From: Persicaria tinctoria | Lineage: Eukaryota > Streptophyta > Magnoliopsida > Caryophyllales > Polygonaceae | Assembly: GCA_037127255.1 (NCBI GenBank) | Contig: JBANSL010000012.1 | Location: forward strand, 34,587,115-34,651,114 | DNA length: 64,000 nucleotides | Reading direction: 5' to 3' | Part shown: positions 1 to 11,000 of the stretch, piece by piece | Layout: every line of letters starts with the position of its first letter | Numbering within the stretch: position 1 is the stretch's first letter | Notes under the pieces: model-generated | What the model was told of the DNA's origin: nothing | Databases searched by the model: none | The model's input: the letters and a program-made list of their open reading frames with translations, nothing else | Made by a program: the position numbers and the translations under genes

Positions 1-63
1 TAGAGATTCTTCTCACTTGAACCCTCCCCTATATATATAGGGAAGGGTTCAAGTGAGAAGAAA
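1..63. repeat. Head-to-head palindrome of element ends
   Basis: Bases 7-34 and 35-63 form an almost perfect inverted repeat around a TATATATA centre; the arms read TTCTTCTCACTTGAACCC and its complement. The right arm continues as the left terminal repeat of the element at 41-2266. The left arm is therefore probably the terminus of a second copy lying outside the window, the two meeting across a short TA target. What is seen is the palindrome; the two-copy reading is inference. Confidence 0.75.
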
Positions 64-132
64 TTGGTCAGGTAAGAAGGAAAGAAGCAATTTGATTGGT
101 GGAGACCGTTGTAATTTTTAATTAAAAAAAAT

Positions 133-850
133 ATGCCTCACGCACCTAAAACTCCGTCCCTTCCACTGATCGATCTCATTCATTCTCTCTCTCGCAGCCG
201 CCTCAGATCTTGCGCTCTCCTCTCCCATGGCGGCTCAAGTCTCGCTCCTCCTCCTTCTTCCTCCCTCCCTCCCTCTCATCACAGACGCCCCCTCTCCGCG
301 CGTCCAATCCGCTCTCCGGCGCGCCGATGTCCGTCCGCGAGGACTGCTGGTCGCCCGACCGCCATGGCCTCTCCACCAATGACCTTGATCACCCTCGACC
401 TTTCTCGCAACCTCCGGATCTGCCTCTTCGTCTCTCCGCCCTTCACCTCTCTCCGAGAGGTCGTCAATTTCCCCAGATTGACCAGTGAGCGAAGAAACAG
501 ACCGGACACTTGGACTGAGCGTTATCCTTGCACGGCTGAGTCCGGTAGCGCGCCAGGTGGAGCTAGCACTCGAAGATGCCGTGAAGGAACTCGCATGAGT
601 CACCCTCCTCCACCGGAGGATTCGATCGTTGTCCACCGGACGATTCGATCGCCGAGATTGAAGCCGGGGGATATGTTGATCGATCGCTATCCTTGATACC
701 GCCTCACTTCGCCCTTCGCCGCTAGTTAACGTCGATACCTCGCCGTGTGCTATCGGGGTTGTCGCTTGTCTTCGTGCTCGAAGGTACTTACCACGCCGTT
801 GCCGCCGATGCTCTCTGCAACTCCAAACAAAGAAGATGACATGTTAGGGC
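133..850 (+). pseudogene. GC-rich gene-like segment carried by TIR element
   Basis: This stretch is far richer in G+C than its surroundings and looks like the 5' end of a plant nuclear gene: a CT-rich leader, an ATG at 227 in good context (CCCATGGCGG), and a short open frame ending at 382. The 51-residue product starts MAAQVSLLLLLPPSLPL, a hydrophobic signal-like start. Longer overlapping frames (133-696 plus, 235-636 minus) exist, but high GC alone can produce them. I do not recognise the source gene. It sits between the terminal repeats of the element at 41-2266, so gene-fragment capture is the simplest reading. No introns or second exon were identified. Confidence 0.4.
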
Positions 851-1004
851 TAATTACAAGATTGGCACAGTGTTCTTAAAAATTACTAATTACGAGGAGG
901 TCATTGTTTTGTTAATCAAATCGGATTCGCCCGGCGTAATCGACGTTTTGTTTGACTAAGATTCAAATCATATATATTTCGTTATGTTTAATTTAAGAAA
1001 ATAT

Positions 1005-1328
1005 AAAGTGGTTCAGGGTTTTAATACCAAGCGGTTCATGAGGTTTATACTAAGCGGTTCAGGATTTTAAATCAAGTCGTTCACGAATTTTATACCAAGT
1101 GGTTAAGTGTTTTAATACCAAGTGGTTCAGAGTTTTTATATCAAGTGGTCCAGGGGTTTATACCAAAATGTTTATGGGTTTAATACCAAGTGGTTCAATG
1201 TTTTAAGATTAAATGGTTCAGAGTTTATACCAAGTGGTTCAGGATTTTTATACCAAGTGGTTCAGGGTTTTTATATCAAGTGGTTCAGAGGTTTAAACCA
1301 AGTGGTTCAGAATTTTAGTACCAAGTGA
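1005..1328. repeat. Minisatellite A, about 23-24 bp unit
   Basis: About 13 degenerate units of 20-27 bp, each built around GTGGTTCAGGGTTTTTATACC. Unit length and sequence vary. It lies inside the TIR element and is followed directly by minisatellite B, which carries the GGTTCAG core on the opposite strand. Confidence 0.9.
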
Positions 1329-1339
1329 ATCACTACAAT

Positions 1340-1635
1340 TAAAATGGCTTAACCACTGTGAATAAAATTGCTGAACCAATGTGAATAAAATTGCTGAACC
1401 ACTGTGAATAAAATTGCTGAACCACTGTGAATAAAATTGCCGAACCAATGTGAATAAAATTGCTGAACCACTGTGCATAAAATTGTCGAACCAATGTGAA
1501 TAAAATTGCTGAACCACTGTGAATAAAATTGCTGAACCAATGTGAATAAAATTACTGAACCACTATGAATAAAATTGCTGAACCTATGTGAATAAAATTG
1601 ATGAACCATTGTGAATAAAATTGTTGAACCACGTC
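1340..1635. repeat. Minisatellite B, 23 bp unit
   Basis: About 13 well-preserved 23-bp units with core AATAAAATTGCTGAACCA; alternate units differ mainly at CACTGTG versus CAATGTG. The complement of the core contains GGTTCAG, the core of minisatellite A, so the two arrays are convergent. There are no unique spacers, so this is not CRISPR-like. The open frames across it are by-products of a repeat that lacks stops. Confidence 0.93.
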
Positions 1636-1964
1636 TTGTAAATTTTTTTTTCAACAAAACATATACAAATTGGATGTCTATGTGTAGATAAAATTAAATC
1701 ACACTCAGAAATATTTTTTTTATATTTTTTTAAACAAGTGAAAAGGATTTTAAATAATTTTAAAAGTAGATAATTACTAATAAAATGAGTATGAGTGTTT
1801 TAATTAATTTGGGGTGTGAGTAGAGAAGTATGTTAGCATAACTAATTAATTAAGAGAAAATTAATTATAATTAGAAAATGGATATATTAAAAGTGGAAAC
1901 GATTTTGAGGCAAAAAAAAAGTAGTATATTTTAATTGATGCATTAAACAACAAGAGTAGTTCTT

Positions 1965-2022
1965 TAGTGGAGTGGTTGTACGTGTGTGCTGTGTGTGGTG
2001 AAAGGTGGGTTCGATTCTCATT
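1965..2022 (+). repeat. tRNA-like module (A and B box)
   Basis: The sequence TTTAGTGGAGTGG near 1973 resembles a pol III A box, and GGTTCGATTCTC at 2008-2019 closely matches the B box. No acceptor stem folds cleanly, so it is a tRNA-derived, SINE-like remnant rather than a tRNA gene. It lies near the right end of the TIR element. Confidence 0.45.
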
Positions 2023-2262
2023 TAACACACGGGGAGTGCCCTTTTTAATTAAAATGGTAATGGGTCGTGTGTTGGACGCGCGGGGGGAGTCTACGGGTGC
2101 GAGTGAGATTCGCATGACCCGACAGATGGGTAGATGCTGACTGGGCAAGGGCGCATTTTTTTTCCGGATTTTTTAAGTGACGTGGACCAATCAACTATTT
2201 ATTTGGACCAATCAAATTGCTTCTTTCCTTCTCACTTTTAGAGTTGTGTGTACCCGAACTCA

Positions 2263-2266
<4 letters not shown>

Positions 2267-2347
<81 letters not shown>
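2267..2347. repeat. (TA)n microsatellite
   Basis: About 40 uninterrupted TA dinucleotides. They separate the right end of the TIR element from an LTR fragment that starts at 2348. Confidence 0.98.
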
Positions 2348-2350
<3 letters not shown>

Positions 2351-2395
2351 AACGGCCCGAGATTATGATTCCCGAGTTACATTTCGAGAATTACA
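2348..2395 (-). mobile_element. LTR terminal fragment (TGTAACGGCCCG family)
   Basis: The sequence starts TGTAACGGCCCGAGATTATG and is nearly identical over about 40 bp to the start of the minus-strand LTR at 62187. It also matches the complement of the LTR end at 54685-54723. Similarity fades after about 2390, so only the tip remains. Confidence 0.7.
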
Positions 2396-2622
2396 TTAAT
2401 ATCACTTAATTAATTTTTTGAAATATGCAGAATCACTACTCCACCAGCACAAGTTTCCGACTGACCAACTCTGAAACTATGTGTAAAATTCTAATGGTTG
2501 TTATTCGTAGAAAAGCAATAAATTCACAAATTCATTCTCACAACCACAATTCCGAATCACAAACAATAAATTCACAAATCTATTTCTCATCACAACCACA
2601 ATATCAATTTTCAAATCACAAC

Positions 2623-2957
2623 TCACAAAGCCACAATTTTTTTTCTCACAAATCACAAACCCTAATCGAAAATCGCCAAATTGATTCTCGTTTCTCAAAT
2701 CTCAACTCCATAAATTCTAATCAAAATTGATTCACACTCAATCAATTCAATTTAAAAACAATCGAATTAAAAGGAAGAGGAAGAAAAATAGCACAAAGCC
2801 ACAAAATTATTTCTCATAGATCACAAACCCTAATAAAAAAATCCCCAAATTGATTCTCATTTCTAAATCAACTCCACAAATTCTAATCAAAATTGATTTA
2901 CACTCAATCAATTCAACTTAAAAACAATCAAATTAAAAGGAATTGGAAGAAAAATAA
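2623..2957. repeat. 169-bp tandem duplication
   Basis: Bases 2623-2790 and 2792-2957 are two diverged copies of one AT-rich unit. Both carry CACAAAGCCACAA, then ATCACAAACCCTAAT, then CACTCAATCAATTCAA, then AATTAAAAGGAA. It appears to lie within the element that ends at 3274. No coding function is seen. Confidence 0.8.
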
Positions 2958-3061
2958 CTTACCTTTTGAAGTGTCGCTGCGTTGCTGTCTACTGTCAAGA
3001 TAAAACAAAAAGGCTGGTGTTTTTTTATATAAAAAAAACAAATGCAAGAAAGGCCAAAAAA

Positions 3062-3145
3062 AAGGGGAGAGCTGGGATTTGAAACGCGGTTGCCTCAGTT
3101 CCCCATTAAACTCATCACATGTCCTATCCACTGAGCTAACTCATC
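3062..3145 (-). repeat. tRNA-like module (SINE-like), minus strand
   Basis: On the minus strand TTAGCTCAGTGGA (3126-3138) matches the A-box consensus and GTTTCAAATCCC (3073-3084) the B box. The roughly 42-bp spacing fits a tRNA-derived promoter, but a cloverleaf is not complete. It is probably part of the transposon ending at 3274. Confidence 0.55.
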
Positions 3146-3224
3146 TTTGTGATATTTTTCTACTTCACTTTTATATATTACTAAATTAACAAATATATAA
3201 AAATATACATATACCCTTATTTTG

Positions 3225-3274
3225 GCTAGCAGGGGGCTTCAGCCACCCCGAGCCCCCCCACAGATCCGCCACTG
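3225..3274. mobile_element. hAT-type element, right terminus
   Basis: The end ACAGATCCGCCACTG is the complement of CAGTGGCGGATCTGT, a start commonly seen in plant hAT-like elements. The poly-C and GGGGCTTCAGCCACCCCG stretches just inside are typical of the same ends. The matching left end was not found, so the element is truncated or its start is diverged. Confidence 0.5.
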
Positions 3275-3282
3275 CCGCTTAG

Positions 3283-5020
3283 GTAGTTAGATGTTGCATA
3301 AGATAAATATGATGTAAAAGAAAGTGAGGTAGAATACAGTAAAGTTTTGCTATCTTTTATGAGTTTATGAGTAGTATGATGAACATTGATGACTATCTAA
3401 TTACAAAAATCTGTGTCAAGATATTGAACTCAAACAAGTCTTAATAGAGTAATTACACTAAATCGTCTAAAAAACTAATGAGTGAAACTCGATAGCAAGT
3501 GAGTAAGATGTTTCGGTAGAGACCAAGAAGCAATAGTCCACTTATCCTGCCCAACAAATAAAACAACAATAAGTGCTAGATTAGTAATTTGGTGAAGTGA
3601 GTTTTGACATATGACATTCCAGTTATAACAAGTGTACCTTACCCAACCCAAAGAGGAATAACGGGCAGTAGCAATGGTTTGACTTTGGGAGCTGAGGTAG
3701 AGAGGTTGAATCCGAGTGTTTTGAGACCAAATATAGCACATGCAAGCAGTAACAATTAGAAATTGGAGAGGGGGAAGTGCTTAGGGAAGTACTCTGCCAG
3801 AAGATAAGAACCATATCAAATCTAGATAATCACAATAAGAGCTAATATAAATGCATAATGAGTTAACAAGCGATATCACATTAAAGCCTACCCTATTAAT
3901 TAATTATTTGACCACAACAAACGATAATGACCTCGACAGCTAGCAACGAAGTCCCTGCATCACCTCGACAGCAAGCAACGATGGACTCGCGTCACCTCGG
4001 TAGCCACAAACAAGGCTACTACATTGCATCAACAACCAACAACGAGGCCCTTGTGTCTCCTTGGCCAACCAGATCGAGTGCCTCAACAACAGCCAATCCC
4101 AAATCGCAAACAACCAATCCCAAATCACAAATAATGAGCAATTTCATCAATTTATATTCCAATTTCCACTCTAAACCCAAGACTTTACATCATATCATTC
4201 AGAAACAATCGAAAAAAATACTTAAACAACTATCAATTTTGTCAATTTCAATTCTAACTTAAAAAAAAAGCCCAAACCCTCAATTTCATATAAAAAAACA
4301 ATAAAAAAAACCTATTTCAAAGAATTTTGTTTATCTTAAACGTGATAGATCTATCAAAATCCTTCACAAATCTACCACAAACAACAAGTGTTATTTTATG
4401 AAAACAATCTTGTCAATAACCATTATCTTGTCAATAGCCCGGTTTTAGTAAAAGGCCAAAAAATAGTTCACTTAGGGTGTGTTTGTCATGAGATTGTTCG
4501 AGATTGTGTTTTTTTTTAAACAACAACACTAGTGTTGGTATTTGGCAAGTGGTTATTGGGGGTTGACTACTTAAGAGGTTGAAATTATTAAGAGTTATTT
4601 CCATCCAAGAGTCCTACCCTCCTCAAGCAATATTGTTGAGGTTGTCCACCCCAATAAACTCACTTGTGACTTTCCTGCCCCTATCGCTAGTACTCTCCCA
4701 CCGTGTTCAATCATCTGACGACGAATCCCCAGGCCTTCACGACGAATCCCTTCAGGCCCGTCCGGATCCGATCCCCTACTAATTCGCAACTCACTCTCCC
4801 TCCGATCAATTGAGAATTTTTGTTCGTTGCTTCCTCGAAATCCTAGTATTGTAAACTAGTAGAAATTTGAGGATAATGAGAAGAAAAATAAGGGATTTGA
4901 AGACGATGATATTTTGGATTGAATTCCCAAATTTCTCCCTAATCTCTCGGTTTTGGGGCCCTTGGGATGGTTGGCTTCATACAAGAACGAAATCCAAAAA
5001 TGGGCAATTTTACTAATTTA
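3283..5020. other. Intergenic DNA, nothing assignable
   Basis: AT-rich sequence without a supported gene. A serine-rich open frame at 3927-4262 has no recognisable domain. Near 4479 GGGTGTGTTTG resembles a MITE end, but no partner was found. Confidence 0.5.
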
Positions 5021-6077
5021 CTAGTGTACTACCCCGTGCTACGCACGGGATTATCGACCTTTGTATCAATGAATATATACATTCATATATTACTGCAAAT
5101 AAAAATAAATCAAAATTAAAAATTAATTAAATATAAAATCGGTCTAATCTATTTGATCTTTTTAGACTCTTTCATTTCATATTTTAGTTATTCCTTAAAT
5201 TAAGCATGTATGGTTTCCATTTAGATTATACTAAAACTATTTTAGTTTTATTTTTCTATACACTATTTTTTTTCTTGTCGGAAAGTTAAATTATGGTAGA
5301 GCATGCATCTTACTATTATACGGAGTACTTATTTATAAATGAAAATTTTATAGCATTAGATATTTCAAAATATATTTTTGTGCGTATATAATAATTTGTT
5401 TACATATATATATGGAGTCTATTTTCGGTAATTTACAATTTAAAAATATTTGGAAAAGCTTATGAATATAACTTAATTTGTTGTTTTCATTGTATATTGT
5501 GTTTACTCAATTGTTGATTTTTTAATCAAATACTCAAGTGTTGATTTTTAAAATGATATTTGGTTTTCGACTTTCAAAATATTACACAAATAATTGATTA
5601 AAAACTTTACTTCACTGCCATGTTTCCTACTAATATTTTATAAAATTTAAATTTATGATGACTTTATATATAATTTATATTAAAACACGTTTTTTAGAAA
5701 CAGTAACAAAAAAATTTCTTTACATTAATCATACATTTTATCTTCTTTTGAATGTGTATTAATACTTATAAAAAGTTAGATTTACTAAAGTAATTAAAAT
5801 AAAATTGATGATTAGTTGGCTCTCTACTTTTCAAATATTATAGAAATAATTGATTAGATAAAATAAAATTAGTCTATTTAGCTTCTTATAAAGGTTTTTT
5901 TTTTTAGTCTCTTTAATTTCTTATAAAGATGATTTTATTTTCTTTTTAAAATCTTCAATATTTCTCATTTAATCCACCCATTTATGACAAAGATGATTTA
6001 TTTTCTTTTTTAAATCTTTAATATTTGTCTTTTAATCCACCCATTTATGACAAAAAAAGCTTCTTTTACTATAGAGA
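5021..6077 (-). mobile_element. Helitron candidate, non-autonomous
   Basis: Read on the minus strand, the 3' end shows the hairpin CCCGTGCGTAGCACGGG, a short spacer, and CTAG followed by a T (5020), which are the hallmarks of a Helitron 3' terminus. The minus-strand 5' end at 6077 begins TCTCTATAGTAAAAG, close to the common plant Helitron start. The base 5' of it is T rather than the expected A, so that boundary is less certain. No Rep/helicase is encoded in this roughly 1-kb AT-rich interior. Confidence 0.65.
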
Positions 6078-6699
6078 AAGATCTATTTCTTTATCTGGAA
6101 GAGGGATTTGGTTAGAGGGATTTGTTTTTTTTTTCCAACAAAAGGCCAGAGATGACAGAAGGTAGGGCAAGACAAAACAGATATGGGCAATTTCATCATT
6201 TTATAAGTTATACCTACCAAATGCCTTATCGGACTTATTTTTAAAAAGATCTCCCCCACTACCATTCTCACAACCTAAGAGCATCCGCATTAATGCGGGT
6301 TTCTTGAGTTTCTTAATTTTCTTTATCACACTCTCTCTCCTTAAAAAAATCAAACTTATTTTTTTACCACATACGTAACAACCTTCGTTTGTTATTTCTA
6401 CCCTTATAAATAATACCATTCGGTCCCACGTTTCCTTTTGCCCTATCAATTTCCACTTACTCTCCCCCCTTCTCTCTATCTCTCTTCACTTTGGGTTTCT
6501 TGGATTCTTTTACCCGCCCAACTCAAAATTGGGCTTTTAACCATTCTTCAATACAGTATTATAATACAGAGTATTTTTTTTTACCTTTAAAAACTCATTA
6601 CAACTATCAAGGGGGTGCTCTAGTAATCTCCTACTCAACTCATTTCACACTAATCCACCTACCCCTTCAAAAATAACCCACATACAATTTCATGTTTTC
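6078..6699. promoter_or_regulatory. Upstream region of TAF6
   Basis: A stretch without a supported ORF between the Helitron candidate and the GC-rich leader of TAF6. A MITE-like GAGCATCCGCATTAATGCGGG start lies at about 6281 without a visible partner. A CT-rich tract at 6460-6490 is common near plant start sites. I see no convincing TATA box, which fits a housekeeping gene. The promoter role is inferred from position only. Confidence 0.4.
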
Positions 6700-6870
6700 A
6701 CAACCCGACAGTCGACAGAGAGGAGAGAGTCTGAAAGACCGCAGTCGCCACCTTCGCTCGATCGCTCCTCCACCTCCGACCTCCTCCACCGCTCCACGGC
6801 GCCGACCTCGGACCTCCTCCACGGCACCGAACCTCGCGGCTCCACCCTCCAGTCTCCCCGAAGCCGCAGC
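6700..6870 (+). other. TAF6: Putative TAF6 5'-UTR exon
   Basis: A CT- and GC-rich leader-like stretch ends in the donor CCGCAGC|GTGAGT at 6870/6871. It can splice to the acceptor CCACACAG at 8059, 36 bp before the TAF6 start codon. A leader intron of about 1.2 kb (6871-8059) would result. The start at about 6700 is approximate; only transcript data can fix it. Confidence 0.5.
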
Positions 6871-8095
6871 GTGAGTTCGACCTTCGAAGTGAGCAAATTT
6901 CGCCGCCCTTGTGAGTTCATATCTTCAATTTGAGAATCAATTTCTGAATTTGTGAGTTCATAAGTTCAGTTTGTGGACATGTGAATCAATTTATGAATAT
7001 AATTTGTGAATTTGAGAATCAAATTCCGAATTGGTTTTCAAGTAGGGTTGAATTGAATATCTGCTGTGTGAATTTGTGAGTTCATAAGTTCAGTTTGTGG
7101 ATATGAGAATCAATTTATGAATATAATTTTTGAGTTTTAGAATCAAATTCTGAACAAGATTGTGAATTTGAGAATCAATTTTTGAATAGGGTTGAATTGA
7201 CTTTGTGTTCGAATTGTTTTTTTTTTAATAGGAGTATATATGGACAAATTTGCTCCTCAGTCTTAGCCATCTACCCCAAATGTTGGTTCTTGAAGTCCTT
7301 CAACCATTCCTATTCCTAATCATCTCAAATTGTTGATAAGATGATGTGGCTGGAAATAGTTTTGAACTTATTTGTAGTATTGAACTTGCAAGACACTCTG
7401 TTTCCACCTTATTCTGTTTCATTGTGCCATTTTTTTCACCTCCTCCGTTTGTCAACCAATATCAAAATGGTTTACAGCTTTTGGCTTTAAGTGCTGCAAT
7501 CTGTTTCCACTCCGTTTTTTGCTTCTATGGTCAGTATCCTCGCTAGGTTTTTCTCTTTGCAAACTTTTGGTGATGCAGTCTGTTTTGTTCAATTGTATTG
7601 GTTTGAATTTGAGTTTTGTATGGCTTGCAACATTTGTCTTTTGACTTTCTGTGGTATGGAATAATGGAAGATATGAAATGGTAATCAAGTTGATGGGAAG
7701 TATGCCTTGGATACATCGTATTGAGTGTTAGTGACAAGTTTGTTCTCAAGTATAAATGCACGAGGCAATGTGTTGATTCCTTTCCTAAAATCAACTGAAC
7801 AAAACTAGGCTTTGACCATTTCCTTTCCCTTCCTTGAAAGGCATTGGTTCCCATACATTCACCCCACCTCCAACCAAATTCCACCTTGATAAGTTTCAGA
7901 TGGGAGTAACAGATGTAAAGATATGGTTGTTGTTAATAATGACAGATACAACAAAGCTGATGTGACAGATGTTTCCTTGTTTTGTATCTTTTCCTTGCTG
8001 CTCATTAGTTATCTGGTTGTATTTGCTTTAAGATTTTGTTGCTTATATGTTCCACACAGGTAGGTGCGTGGGTTTCATTTCTCAAGTTGAAGAAA

Positions 8096-11000
8096 ATGAG
8101 CACTGTACCCAAGGAGAATATTGAAGTAATAGCTCAAAGTGTTGGGATAAATAACTTGTCTCAAGATGGTTCACTTGCCCTTGCTCGCGATGTGGAGTAT
8201 CGCATACGTGAGATCATGCAGGCAACTCTTTCCCTCATTCTATTGGTTTCCTGTGACTAGTTTATAATTTGCTAATCATCATTACGCTGTGCTAAGTCAC
8301 AAAACCTGAGCATGATTTGGAAAATCTGAGCATATTAAAGTAATAGCTCAAACTCTAACCAAGTTTACAACATGCACTTAAATATTTAATCTTGAATGCT
8401 AAGTCACAAAATCTGAGCATGATTTGGAAAAAGGATGGATGAGACAGGGTAATTGAGGATAAGTATTTTCACTTAAATTTTGATGTTTCGTGTGTTTGAG
8501 GTTATTTGATCATCTACCCACCAGATCTCACCCCATAAGTGAATGTACATATCCCATCATATGAGTATGTCGACGATGTCCGACAAAGAAAGCCCATTAG
8601 TTTTCATATCTTAATGCTTTTGAGTTTAAGACTGTTAACTTAATTGGCCATTGTTGAACGCATTGCAAATAGTTGAAGGCAAAGTAATGATGCTTCTGTG
8701 GTGTGTTGAACCAAAGTAAACAGCCCAATGCTGAATCTTTGTCTTTGATACCACTTGCTATGTGTGAGGGAATCCCGGGACGTAAATCATCTAATGTTAC
8801 ATATATCCCTAGGTTCTAGCCATACCTAAATTTGGCTTTAGGTGGAGGAACCCAGTAAGCTTATATGAGAGCCTTCCATGGTCTTTCTTGTTCGTGGGAT
8901 ATTAACTTAGATGTGGATCTCACAAGTTCTTTCATTAATTTTATTGCTTCTAGAGGGTCTACAATTGGGTTAGCTTTGATTTAATCACTATTGACAAGAT
9001 CTTCTTTGGATTGTGATGTTAAATGGTGATACAGGAAGCTATAAAATGTATGCGTCACTCAAGGAGAACCAAGCTGACAACTGAGGATGTAGATACTGCA
9101 TTAAGTGTGAGAAATGTGGAAGTAAGTTATACTCTGCAAATGCTTCAAATGTTTGGAGAAATGTTTCTGTGAATTTCTTGGCCCATGCTATTATGCAACA
9201 TCAGTTTTAAACATTTTATTTGCAGTTCTTTTATTTTTTAATTTTTTTTTTCTTCTTTTATCCCAGCAATGTCATTCTGCTCTCTTTGCTTTTTCACAGC
9301 CAGTATATGGTTTTGCTTCGGGAGACCCCTTACGGTTCAGAAGAGCTGGTGGATACAAGGATTTGTTTTACATTGATGACAAAGATATAGATTTTAAAGA
9401 TGTAAGGCATCAAAATTGGTGTTGCAATTTTTTTAGAAATCCGTATGCTCATGATATTATCTTGTTTGGCATGTTCTCTTACAAAAAAAATTAGGTTATT
9501 GAAGCTCCTCTTCCTAAATTACCTCTTGACACATCAATTTCATGCCACTGGCTAGCTGTCGAGGGCGTACAACCTGCAATTCCTGAAAATGCACCTGTTA
9601 AAGGTATACCATCATAAGTAATACGGTGATGTCTGATTGCATGATGAATTATTGATTGATATATCTTCATAGTTGCTGTGTGTGAATTTTTCCTTTAATG
9701 TTCTTGCAATAGTTAAAACCATTTTGGCTTAACGTTACCTTGCTTAGAAACTTTCTATAATAATGTCTTCTTTTATTTTGGCATATAGTGATTTCTGCTC
9801 CAGATATCAAAGAACCTGAAAACAAAGATGTTGAGCACCCTGTCGACGTCAAACTGCCAATCAAGCATGTCCTGTCTAGGGAGCTTCAGGTCTCTCCCAG
9901 AGCTCTCACACACACACACGCACACTCACAAACCATCCCTTTTTCTTTTGTATGTCCTAATATTCTGCAATTGGAATTTCTGCAGCTATACTTCGATAAA
10001 GTTACAGAGCTTGTTAATAGTTCTGAATCAGTACATTTTAAACAAGCATTAACAAGCTTGGCAACAGACCCAGGTCTTCATCCATTAGTTCCTTACTTCA
10101 CTTGTTTTATTGCTGATGAGGTACTCTTCAAGGCTTTGTATATGAGGATTATTTCATGGAACTAAGAAACATTGTATAATATATACTCTGGTTGCTTGAA
10201 AATAATCTCAGGTTTCTCGTGGTTTGGGCGATTTTCGCCTCCTATTTGCTCTGATGCGCATTGTTCGAAGTCTTCTGAGGAATCACCACATTCACATGGA
10301 ACTTTATGTAAGTTTGATACATACTCCGAAAGTGAAGTGGCCATTTTTGAAATGCAATTTTGTTTTGGTAAAGCATTCTAATTAGACTTTAATGAGTGTT
10401 CCTTTGTTCAACATTATTTGCATGGTATTGCGGATCATTCTTGAGCATGTGTCTCAACTGTTATTGATTTAGGGATGAGCATAAAAGTAGTTTTGTTGAA
10501 TTCTGCTCCAGATAGTTTGTTTGCACTGATGTAAGATTATATCCTATTATAGTTTATCAGTCAGAATGTCAATTTTGTGGCATCCTTATTAAGATTTATA
10601 CTTCAATTGGGGTCCGTCCTATCAAATGTGTTTTTCTTCTATCATATCTGTGTCATATATATAGGAAGATTAGTACAGAGGATTTCTTGTGACATATTGC
10701 TGAAGCACTGATAAAGAGAACATCTTGCTTTGAATAAATATTGGAGCTGAATCCAATTCCCAGCTGTGTTTCTGCTAATGTAAATTGTTTTACAGCTACA
10801 CCAACTCATGCCATCTGTTGTAACCTGCCTTGTTGCTAAGAGACTAGGAAATAGATTTGCTGATGATCACTGGAAACTCAGGGACTTCACAGCAAAATTG
10901 GTTGCTTCAATTTGCAAAAGGTAAGAATTTTCCCCCATCTCATATCACTTTCTTGAAGAAACGTATTCACTTTCCCAGTTTATCTTTTATAACATAGATG

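Larger units (their letters stand above)
41..2266. mobile_element. Non-autonomous TIR transposon in TA microsatellite
   Basis: A 26-bp stretch at 75-100 is repeated exactly in inverted orientation at 2207-2232. Weaker pairing extends outward to GGGAAGGG at 41-48 and CTCAACCC at 2259-2266. Both outer edges abut TA repeats: TATATATA on the left and (TA)n at 2267-2347 on the right. No transposase is visible. Inside are GC-rich gene-like DNA (133-850), two minisatellites (1005-1635) and a tRNA-like module near 1965-2020. Captured gene-like DNA plus long TIRs resembles a Pack-MULE; insertion into (TA)n recalls Micron-type elements. The superfamily is unresolved because a target duplication cannot be separated from the TA repeat. 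Confidence 0.7.

Noticed and set aside
1005..1635. Possible CRISPR-like array
   Set aside because: Units are contiguous tandem copies without unique spacers, and the DNA is plant nuclear.
1293..1657. Overlapping minus-strand ORFs of 74 and 102 codons with a repeated peptide
   Set aside because: They are translations of the 23-bp minisatellite; a repeat unit without stops gives such frames by itself.
2177..2399. ORFs rich in Tyr-Ile
   Set aside because: They read the (TA)n microsatellite.
1960..3150. Functional tRNA genes
   Set aside because: A and B boxes are present but acceptor and anticodon stems do not pair fully, so they are tRNA-like remnants.
8036..8260. 74-codon ORF starting at 8036 as the TAF6 start
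   Set aside because: The leading residues (MLLICSTQVGAW...) are unlike TAF6; the conserved protein starts at the ATG at 8096 and the ORF runs past the GC donor.
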